Below, piece by piece: positions 1 to 5,305 of a stretch of DNA of 9,816 bases (positions are counted from its first letter, which is position 1; each line of letters begins with the position of its first letter). The stretch covers positions 1 to 9,816 of the forward strand of contig JBJFCD010000191.1 of NCBI GenBank assembly GCA_051888795.1. The letters are read 5' to 3'. The notes below the pieces were generated by a model. The model was not told the DNA's origin, made no database searches, and was given only the letters and a program-made list of their open reading frames with translations. Source of the DNA: MD308 sp051888795. GTDB taxonomy: Bacteria > Bacillota > Clostridia > Lachnospirales > Lachnospiraceae. Made by a program: the position numbers and the translations under genes.

Positions 1-131
1 GAGAGCACGGTGGAGATCCATCTTCTGTAGAATTCTGCAACAAGATTGGTCTTGATTATGTATCATGCTCACCATTCCGTGTACCAATCGCTAGACTGGC
101 AGCAGCTCAGGCAGCTATCGCTCAGAAGTAG
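1..131 (+). CDS. ppdK: Pyruvate, phosphate dikinase, C-terminal end (partial)
   Basis: Only the last 43 complete codons are present. The frame begins at base 3, bases 1-2 complete a codon cut by the window edge, and TAG is at 129-131. The peptide carries the PPDK family C-terminal signature: EHGGDP at its start, then GLDYVSCSPFRVPIARLAAAQ, ending IAQK. PPDK is a cytoplasmic enzyme that interconverts pyruvate, ATP and phosphate with PEP, AMP and pyrophosphate. This segment belongs to the C-terminal PEP/pyruvate TIM-barrel domain. The catalytic cysteine of the family would lie just upstream of the first visible residues, outside the window. The end matches the usual family terminus, so the gene does not look truncated on this side. 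A strong terminator follows about 85 bases downstream. A short near-copy of the last bases recurs at 1885-1906. Confidence 0.93.
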   Translation, partial: EHGGDPSSVEFCNKIGLDYVSCSPFRVPIARLAAAQAAIAQK

Positions 132-215
132 GATACTGTTTTTGAGAAAATTTGAATATGGATTTCTAAATTGAAAAAACATGTGAAAGCATGAAATGAA
201 TTTGGGATGATGAAA

Positions 216-259
216 GGCTCTGATGACCAATTGAAAGATTGGTTGTCAGGGTCTTTTTT
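216..259 (+). terminator. Intrinsic terminator after ppdK
   Basis: A 16-base-pair stem (arms 216-231 and 238-253, with four G-U pairs) surrounds a six-base loop TGAAAG and is followed immediately by six T residues (254-259). It lies between ppdK and the TTG-start gene, so it should end ppdK transcription and isolate the downstream gene. Confidence 0.9.
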
Positions 260-326
260 GTAGGAAAACAATTTCACTTTTATATCAATTAAGTTATAAT
301 AATATCATATAGTTGGATTTATTATT

Positions 327-355
327 GTTTTCGCATGATTTACAAATGCTATAAT
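327..355 (+). promoter_or_regulatory. Likely extended -10 promoter for the zinc-ribbon/SHOCT gene
   Basis: TATAAT at 350-355 is preceded by TG plus one base (TGCTATAAT, 347-355), a classic extended -10. The -35 is weak: GTTTTC at 327-332 with a 17-base spacer, or TTGTTT at 325-330 with 19. A second TATAAT at 295-300 could be an alternative start, with TTTCAC at 272-277 as its -35. The promoter lies after the ppdK terminator, so the gene appears to be independently transcribed. Confidence 0.65.
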
Positions 356-370
356 AAATATTTTATCTAG

Positions 371-388
371 AGGGGGGTAATCGCTTTG
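371..388 (+). promoter_or_regulatory. Shine-Dalgarno deciding a TTG start
   Basis: AGGGGGG at 371-377 lies eight bases before the TTG codon at 386-388. No ATG in this frame fits better: the first internal Met is residue 28, which would remove the first zinc ribbon. Confidence 0.75.
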
Positions 389-1534
389 GCGAAATGTGAT
401 GTATGTGGAAAAGTGTCATTGATACCAGAAAAAATAGGGAATGTATCAATTTGTAAAGTATGTTTTATGAAAATAAATGGTCCTTTGTGGAAATATTTGC
501 AATATGATAAACGAGAAGATGTTGCAAATCAAAAGGATAAGACAATCGATTCTGCAAAGCAACAAGATTTTCCAGAAAATGTTTTAACTGAATTGAGCAA
601 TTTTTTTGATAAACAGTTAAACTCGATGTATTGTTGTGATGTTTGTGGTTTTTCTGTGCAAAATTTAAACTTAGTCGGGAAGGCGAAATTGTGTAAAAAA
701 TGCTATGCGAAAATTAATAAGGAAGAATGGAAAGAGAATGAATATTCGGACAATAATGAAGTTGAAAAAAATAGGGCAAAGATTTTGAAAATTGCGAATA
801 AACATCATTTTCCACAGATTGTTCTGGATGGTATTAATGAATCTTTTGATAAAAAAAGACAAAAAGGTCTTATTGACACAGTGTATGGAGAATATCAAAA
901 GCTAAAGGTTTTTGAAACACATTGCGTCCTTGAAACTTATGGAAGCTTTGATGAAGAAGAGATGGCAAAACGATATGCAAAACTACTTCGAAAAAGCGAA
1001 AATGGTGCTGGGTTGTTGAGTAATAGTGCGGCTCAAGCGCTGGTCCGAAGTGCCTTGGGCGGAGGAATCGTAAAAACTGGAGTGTCTTTAGCTAAAACTG
1101 CTGTTGTAAATGTTGCAGTAGATGCTGTAGTAGATGCATTTACTCCAAATCGTGCCTCGTTTAGGGTAAGAAAAGGTAGTGTTACTATAAACTATGATTA
1201 TTACGATATAGTGGACTTTCAAAGAACTCTGATGATCGGATATGAAGATGAATTGGGATATATGAGATTTCGAAACAGTCAACAATCAGCAGAGGAATCC
1301 AATTCATTAATATTTTTCTTTGATAGTAATTATTCTGCTGAAAAGATGTATAATTATATTTGTGATAGAATCGAACAAGAGAAAAAGAAAAGTATTGATA
1401 AAACTTCGAAGCAAAATACCAATGGGGTAATATCTATAGCAGATGAGATTTTAAAATTCAAGCAGTTGTTGGATTTGGGTGCTATTACAGAAGAAGAATA
1501 TTTGAAAAAGAAGAAAGAATTATTAAACAAGTAA
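386..1534 (+). CDS. Tandem zinc-ribbon, PH-like, SHOCT-domain protein
   Basis: A 382-residue protein of unknown function. The TTG start is chosen because a strong Shine-Dalgarno (AGGGGGG, 371-377) lies just upstream and the zinc-binding motif starts at residue 4. Two CxxC...CxxC zinc ribbons are visible: C4/C7/C23/C26 and C84/C87/C103/C106. They resemble DUF4428-type ribbons. Each ribbon belongs to a roughly 75-residue module repeated at an offset of exactly 80 residues, with W35/W115, FP 62-63/142-143 and FDK 74-76/154-156 in register. Residues 208-252 form a Gly/Ala/Val-rich hydrophobic stretch that could associate with membrane. Residues 256-330 look like a bacterial PH-type beta domain. 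Residues 351-381 match a SHOCT motif (LLDLGAITEEEY). There is no signal peptide. Codon use is visibly more AT-rich than in the glycogen genes, suggesting recent acquisition. SHOCT and PH-like domains often occur in stress-, phage- or membrane-associated proteins, but no specific role can be assigned. Confidence 0.85.
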   Translation: MAKCDVCGKVSLIPEKIGNVSICKVCFMKINGPLWKYLQYDKREDVANQKDKTIDSAKQQDFPENVLTELSNFFDKQLNSMYCCDVCGFSVQNLNLVGKAKLCKKCYAKINKEEWKENEYSDNNEVEKNRAKILKIANKHHFPQIVLDGINESFDKKRQKGLIDTVYGEYQKLKVFETHCVLETYGSFDEEEMAKRYAKLLRKSENGAGLLSNSAAQALVRSALGGGIVKTGVSLAKTAVVNVAVDAVVDAFTPNRASFRVRKGSVTINYDYYDIVDFQRTLMIGYEDELGYMRFRNSQQSAEESNSLIFFFDSNYSAEKMYNYICDRIEQEKKKSIDKTSKQNTNGVISIADEILKFKQLLDLGAITEEEYLKKKKELLNK

Positions 1535-1559
1535 GGTGTTCGTTTTTGCGTGTGTGGTT

Positions 1560-1602
1560 GGTCATGATAATTTGTAGAAATACAGGTTGTCATGACCTTT
1601 TT
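1560..1602 (+). terminator. Intrinsic terminator after the zinc-ribbon/SHOCT gene
   Basis: Arms GGTCATGATAA (1560-1570) and TTGTCATGACC (1587-1597) form an 11-bp stem with one G-U pair. An inner TGTA/TACA hairpin sits around GAAA in the loop, and five T residues follow (1598-1602). It begins 25 bases after the stop codon. Confidence 0.85.
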
Positions 1603-1691
1603 AGCCAGAATTCTGATGAAAAACAAAAACGTTCGGCGTAGAATATGGTATTATTAAAGTGGATAATAAAAAGAGAATAAAGTTAAATTAA

Positions 1692-1728
1692 AACAGGAAG
1701 AAACTCTATAATGGAGGATCTTCCTGTT
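1692..1728. repeat. Perfect 10-bp inverted repeat
   Basis: AACAGGAAGA (1692-1701) and TCTTCCTGTT (1719-1728) are exact reverse complements around a 17-base loop. The loop contains a smaller CTC/GAG pairing and a TATAAT (1707-1712). No T-tract follows directly, so it is not a standard terminator. An outer pair, AGCCAGAAT (1603-1611) with ATTCTGGCT (1732-1740), encloses it. Confidence 0.6.
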
Positions 1729-1884
1729 CATATTCTGGCTCTGAATTTTTTATATGCTTTCCTTTTTCGCAACTTTTGCAATTTTTTTACATCACCTTTT
1801 AATGTTAAAACATTTGGTTATGTAGTGTCGTGATTTACAGAGTTCATAAATAACATGAATATTGTGGTATATTTCAAAACCACA

Positions 1885-1906
1885 CAGGCATCTATCGCTC
1901 AGAGTA
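1885..1906 (+). repeat. Near-copy of the ppdK 3' end
   Basis: The segment matches bases 108-130, the last codons of ppdK, with one substitution and one single-base deletion. The shared core is CTATCGCTCAGA. Bases before and after the match are not similar. It is a direct repeat flanking the zinc-ribbon gene. It could be an attachment-site-like scar or a remnant of ppdK. Confidence 0.6.
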
Positions 1907-1948
1907 ATGTACCGGGCATAGAGTGATAAGAGATTAATTCAGTTATAA

Positions 1949-1995
1949 AGGATCTCCCTTTACGCTTTATTACATAATGTGTAAAGGGGGATCCT
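1949..1995. terminator. Long inverted repeat, possible terminator for the - strand gene
   Basis: Arms 1949-1963 and 1981-1995 pair over 15 positions with one G-U or A-C mismatch depending on strand, around a 17-base AT-rich loop. On the + strand it is followed by a T-rich stretch (TAATTTTATTTT). On the - strand only a short TTTAT follows, so termination there would be less typical. It lies about 50 bases past the stop codon of the 862-residue gene. Confidence 0.55.
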
Positions 1996-2008
1996 AATTT
2001 TATTTTAA

Positions 2009-2049
2009 AATCTTTAAGGGAGTCGATTGAAATCGCTTTGTTAAAGATT
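2009..2049 (-). repeat. Inverted repeat overlapping the stop codon of the 862-residue gene
   Basis: AATCTTTAA (2009-2017) and TTAAAGATT (2041-2049) are perfect reverse complements. Inside is a second hairpin, CGAT/ATCG around a four-base loop. One arm covers two bases of the stop codon at 2048-2050. On the - strand the sequence after the stem is T-rich but interrupted (TTAAAATAAAATT). It may contribute to termination or to mRNA 3'-end stability. Confidence 0.5.
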
Positions 2050-4636
2050 ATTGTATACACATATCTTTCCCAAGTATCGTTTTTTCATTTCTGACATCTG
2101 AATATAGTCGTATATTTTTTCCCTGAAGATTATAAATATGAATGATACCTTGATATTCACCGCAATCCGGCAGGATGTCTGTTAATATATTTTTTTCGTT
2201 TTTGAAATAATCTTTGTCAAAATACTCTGTTTTATGATTGCCAAAAATTGCAGTATAGAATATTTCTGCTTCTACCAGGTCCTGGAACATATGGCTTCCA
2301 TAAGAAAGTTCTGGCATATATCCTACTTCATGGTCTGACATTTCACATATAGCGCAGAAATGATGTATCTCGGCAAAAGATACAGGAACACCAAGTTCAG
2401 GAGACGATGTGCCGATTCTTCCGGGTACAAAAAGCATAAGTTTTTTGTCGCTTTTGCGGAAATAATGATTAATGTCACCAATGATACGTGCGATATCCGG
2501 TTTTTGCTTGTACGGGCATTGGTAATATCCTTTTGAATCTACCCATACGATATAATCAATCAATTCCGCTCTGGAACCTCCCATAGAGGAATCTGTAACA
2601 GAGAATATGGTTTGTGCCTCTGGAAGTATCGGTACAGTTACAGTGTCTCGATGAGTACCTACCTGAAGTGGGCGGCATTGTAGGAGATTAAAAACAAACT
2701 GTCCATCAGAACTTCCGTTGATCGTAAATTCAATATCAACCGGGTAATCATATGCATGCTGAAGGGTGCGGAGACAAGATTTCATACAATCGATGAATTC
2801 TCGATTGCGAACCAGTCCTTCACAGCTTGCAAAAAGGATTTCCCGGTATTGTCCACGCTCTCTGAAGGTTCGTTCAGCATCATAATCATGTTCTAATACC
2901 ATGCGCTGGTACCATTTGTCCATATATGGTGTAATCTCTTTTACGGATCTCGTTGAGAGTGATTTTGTATTATAATCCATCAGGTCCACATATCTTTGAG
3001 AATATTGATGCTTTGCCCAGCTGTCGGTTAGTGTGGAGCGGTTTGGCTGAGCAAGATTGACAATGCGAGGGTAATCGCCCTCTGTACGGTCTACGGCACG
3101 AGTACCCAGACCCATGACAAGGCGCAGCATGCCTGCTGAGGCATCCATAGAATCATTCCAGCGGTATGAACTATAGGAATAACCGACACCTGCAGCATTT
3201 GGCATCAGAAAATCTTCGTACATGGAACCGGATACGCGCTGGATCAGAAGAGCCATCTGCTCATCTTTATAACCGAGTCCCCGCTCTTTGCGATACTCCA
3301 GAGCAGAGCGATTCATTGTGCTGGCATATACGGTTCGGACAGCGTTTTCCAATTCGGTGAGACGGTCTTCTGTTGTGCCGGAATTAATACAGAAAACAGA
3401 TTCGTATTTCCCGGCAAATGCGTTGCCAAAACCATCTTCCAGAAGACTGCTGGAACGAACGATGATTGGTCGCTGACCAAAGTAGTTCAGCATACGGATA
3501 AATTGTTGGCGGGTTGCTTCCGGAAAGGATCCTTTGTAAAATTTCTCTTCAATTTCAGGAGCGAGTTTAAAGTATCCCTTTTCAGTTTTCTGGTTAATAT
3601 GAAGGCGCCAGAATTTATTATGTACGATATAAGTATAAAAAACGTCGGAACCCAGGTAATAGGAATCGTGTGGTTCCATGTGTGAAAAAGCTTCCGGATT
3701 ATCTTTTTCAATAATTTTTCGCGAAAGAAGCATTCCACAGGCTTTTCCTCCGATGCTTCCGGTGCCAATCATGCGGTTATAGACAAGAAAATAGTCTTCC
3801 GGAGAAAAGTACTTTTTGAGAAGTGATAGTATTTTTTCGTCACAGGACATCATATTGCGCGCAAATTGTTCTTCGGTATCTTGTGTAAATGTGCGGTCTG
3901 TATGATAAGAATGTTTCGCATCGTTTACAAAGCGTTCCCAACTGTCAAGATTCTGATTTTCATAAACATGTGTTAATGTATCTACAAGAGTGTAAAAACG
4001 ACTGACCTCATATCCGCCTCTTAGTGGAAGAAAGCTCCCGGTTTCAGAAATATACTGATGAGGAAGAAACATATTAGGGGAATAACGGTTCCAGACTTTT
4101 AACGGGTTAATATATAAGCTGTGTTCGTCTGTGTAAATGTCAAGAAGCAGCTGTGTTGTTTCCTGAATACGGGCAATGGCATCAAAAGAATGGCGTCCTC
4201 GTAGTATCGGAAAGTAGGCAACAGTATTTAATTCAAACAGGTAAGGGCATGTTACCTGGAAAAAATTTCCCATCATAAGGTCAGTAGCCCATGCGCTCTG
4301 CAGTTTTGAGAGGCAGTCAAATATATAAAACACATCTCTGCCTTCTGCAGATATACGTTTCCTTACATTCATGGTAAAAGCTTCAAAACCTTCAGAAGGA
4401 TCAAATTCGAAAACGGGAATATTCCAGGATGTATCTATAAGTACAGGATGTCCTGTAAAGTGCATATATATGATTTTTCTCTCATCTTTCATTGCCTGTC
4501 GGTAAAATGGCTCTACGAAAAACATGTAATCTTTCATGCTGGATACTTGCCATACAACATTGTCTCCGAGACGAATGTTGTTGAGCATACTGTCAAGACC
4601 GGTGAGTCCTGAGAGAATGGGTTCAAATGTGCTCAT
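2048..4636 (-). CDS. KaiC-like / PPDK-type ATP-grasp fusion protein lacking the phosphohistidine domain
   Basis: An 862-residue cytoplasmic protein. The frame is open to 4657, but the ATG at 4636 is chosen because AAAGGAGGG lies seven bases upstream of it. Residues 1-185 resemble a KaiC/RecA-like domain (LSGLTGLDSMLNNI at 8-21; a Walker B-like FYIFDCLSKL at 103-112). The Walker A loop is absent: residues 24-40 have no GxxGxGKT. Residues 285-660 form a PPDK/PEP-synthase N-terminal ATP-binding domain, with GTGSIGGKACG (291-301), VRSSSLLED (393-401), AFAGKYESVF (406-415), DIEF (634-637) and LLQCRPLQ (651-658). Residues 660-862 are an extra C-terminal region with GRIGTSSPELGVPVSF (739-754). No swivelling phosphohistidine motif (TGG..SHAAI) and no PEP-binding barrel are present, so it should not make PEP by the normal route. 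It is longer than the ATP-binding domain alone and appears intact. Its substrate is unknown. A nucleotide-sensing or phosphotransfer role near glycogen and ppdK genes is inference. Confidence 0.85.
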   Translation of the reverse strand: MSTFEPILSGLTGLDSMLNNIRLGDNVVWQVSSMKDYMFFVEPFYRQAMKDERKIIYMHFTGHPVLIDTSWNIPVFEFDPSEGFEAFTMNVRKRISAEGRDVFYIFDCLSKLQSAWATDLMMGNFFQVTCPYLFELNTVAYFPILRGRHSFDAIARIQETTQLLLDIYTDEHSLYINPLKVWNRYSPNMFLPHQYISETGSFLPLRGGYEVSRFYTLVDTLTHVYENQNLDSWERFVNDAKHSYHTDRTFTQDTEEQFARNMMSCDEKILSLLKKYFSPEDYFLVYNRMIGTGSIGGKACGMLLSRKIIEKDNPEAFSHMEPHDSYYLGSDVFYTYIVHNKFWRLHINQKTEKGYFKLAPEIEEKFYKGSFPEATRQQFIRMLNYFGQRPIIVRSSSLLEDGFGNAFAGKYESVFCINSGTTEDRLTELENAVRTVYASTMNRSALEYRKERGLGYKDEQMALLIQRVSGSMYEDFLMPNAAGVGYSYSSYRWNDSMDASAGMLRLVMGLGTRAVDRTEGDYPRIVNLAQPNRSTLTDSWAKHQYSQRYVDLMDYNTKSLSTRSVKEITPYMDKWYQRMVLEHDYDAERTFRERGQYREILFASCEGLVRNREFIDCMKSCLRTLQHAYDYPVDIEFTINGSSDGQFVFNLLQCRPLQVGTHRDTVTVPILPEAQTIFSVTDSSMGGSRAELIDYIVWVDSKGYYQCPYKQKPDIARIIGDINHYFRKSDKKLMLFVPGRIGTSSPELGVPVSFAEIHHFCAICEMSDHEVGYMPELSYGSHMFQDLVEAEIFYTAIFGNHKTEYFDKDYFKNEKNILTDILPDCGEYQGIIHIYNLQGKNIRLYSDVRNEKTILGKDMCIQ

Positions 4637-4643
4637 AGTGCAG

Positions 4644-4652
4644 CCCTCCTTT
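4644..4652 (-). promoter_or_regulatory. Shine-Dalgarno fixing the start of the 862-residue gene
   Basis: Read on the - strand, AAAGGAGGG sits seven bases before the ATG at 4636-4634. The upstream in-frame ATG at 4657 would place this ribosome-binding site inside the coding region, and it has no comparable site of its own. Confidence 0.85.
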
Positions 4653-4701
4653 ATCAAATTGATGCCGATATCAGTTCATATGAGCAAGAAAAAGTGTCTT
4701 T

Positions 4702-4742
4702 TGTATACCAGTTATAATATCAGTATACAGGAAAAATCAGAA
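4702..4742 (-). promoter_or_regulatory. Candidate promoter for the 862-residue gene, with inverted repeat
   Basis: On the - strand two extended -10 candidates are present: TGATATTAT (4722-4714), with a weak -35 TTCTGA at 4742-4737 and a 17-base spacer, and TGGTATACA (4710-4702). TGTATAC (4702-4708) and GTATACA (4723-4729) form an inverted repeat across this region and could be an operator. Either start would give a leader of roughly 60-75 bases. The exact promoter is uncertain. Confidence 0.45.
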
Positions 4743-4819
4743 AAGTGGTATAAAAAGCATAAAATGAATGACAAATCCGACATAAATAAAAAAATACAAA
4801 AAAATGAAGAAAAGATGTG

Positions 4820-4847
4820 TTTTTCATCTCAAAAGACATGGTATAAT
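4820..4847 (+). promoter_or_regulatory. Extended -10 promoter for the VOC-glgX operon
   Basis: TATAAT at 4842-4847 is preceded by TGG (TGGTATAAT, 4839-4847). The -35 is a weak T-rich element (TTTTTC, 4820-4825, 16-base spacer). A small AGATG/CATCT hairpin overlaps the -35 region. The leader to the ATG at 4889 is about 35 bases. Confidence 0.7.
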
Positions 4848-4888
4848 AATACATATTGTGACAGAAAAAAAGAAAGGTGTGAAGAACT

Positions 4889-5281
4889 ATGGGAAAAGAG
4901 TTTAAGGAAAATATTACAGGAGTACAGCATTTGGGACTGCCTACAAATGACATTGAAAAGACAATCGGATTTTATGAGATGTTAGGTTTTGAAATTGCCT
5001 ATCAGACGGTTAATGGAAGTGAAAAGGTTGCATTTTTAAGACATGGAAATCTTACGATTGAGACTTATGAGAACAAACAGGCAGCATTAAAACATGGTGC
5101 TTGGGATCATGTAGCATTGGATGTTAAAGATGTGGAAGCTGCATTTGAAGCAGCAAAGGAAAAAGGGCTTGATATTATCGAAGATGAGATTCAGTTCCTC
5201 CCATTCTGGGATAACGGAGTGAAATTCTTCAACGTAGTGGGACCGAATAATGAAAAGGTAGAGTTTAGTCAGTTTCTTTAA
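4889..5281 (+). CDS. VOC-family (glyoxalase I-like) metalloprotein
   Basis: A 130-residue single-chain VOC protein made of two beta-alpha-beta-beta-beta modules, near residues 9-60 and 71-128. The four expected metal ligands are in place: H14 (VQHLGL), E58 (LTIETYE), H74 (WDHVALDV) and E125 (KVEFSQ). This is the glyoxalase I/lactoylglutathione lyase pattern, but the family also includes dioxygenases, epimerases and resistance proteins, so the substrate is not fixed. The ATG follows AAAGGTG with a nine-base gap. It is cytoplasmic, with no signal peptide. It is the first gene after the promoter at 4820-4847 and ends 24 bases before glgX with no terminator between, so the two are likely cotranscribed. 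A role in detoxifying methylglyoxal or another sugar-derived aldehyde during glycogen use is plausible but inferred. Confidence 0.87.
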   Translation: MGKEFKENITGVQHLGLPTNDIEKTIGFYEMLGFEIAYQTVNGSEKVAFLRHGNLTIETYENKQAALKHGAWDHVALDVKDVEAAFEAAKEKGLDIIEDEIQFLPFWDNGVKFFNVVGPNNEKVEFSQFL

Positions 5282-5305
5282 AACTCAGGATTCAGGTGCA
5301 AAAAG

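Larger units (their letters stand above)
1535..2047. other. Gene-free interval with inverted repeats and a ppdK-like repeat
   Basis: No credible coding region is visible in this 513-base AT-rich stretch on either strand. The only small frame of note (1855-1926, 23 codons) has no ribosome-binding site. The interval holds the terminator of the upstream gene (1560-1602), a possible structured segment (1603-1751), a near-copy of the ppdK 3' end (1885-1906) and two further inverted repeats (1949-1995 and 2009-2049) that could end transcription from the - strand gene. Confidence 0.7.

Noticed and set aside
1707..1712. TATAAT in the loop of the 1692-1728 inverted repeat as a promoter.
   Set aside because: No acceptable -35 element is at the right spacing, and no gene follows in that direction.
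1855..1926. A 23-codon + strand frame that includes the ppdK-like segment in the same phase (QASIAQ against QAAIAQ).
   Set aside because: There is no ribosome-binding site or promoter, and only six codons resemble ppdK. It is better recorded as a repeat than as a gene.
3166..3768. Several open frames of 60-93 codons on both strands inside the 862-residue gene.
   Set aside because: They lie inside a gene with clear family motifs, lack ribosome-binding sites, and their translations show no domain features.
2048..4636. Annotation of the 862-residue gene as a PEP synthase or second pyruvate phosphate dikinase.
   Set aside because: The phosphohistidine and PEP-binding domains needed for that reaction are absent, and the N-terminus is a different fold.
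4536..4985. A 149-codon + strand frame spanning the divergent intergenic region.
   Set aside because: It overlaps two genes with strong starts and crosses the promoter region. Its composition is low-complexity Lys/Asn/Ser.
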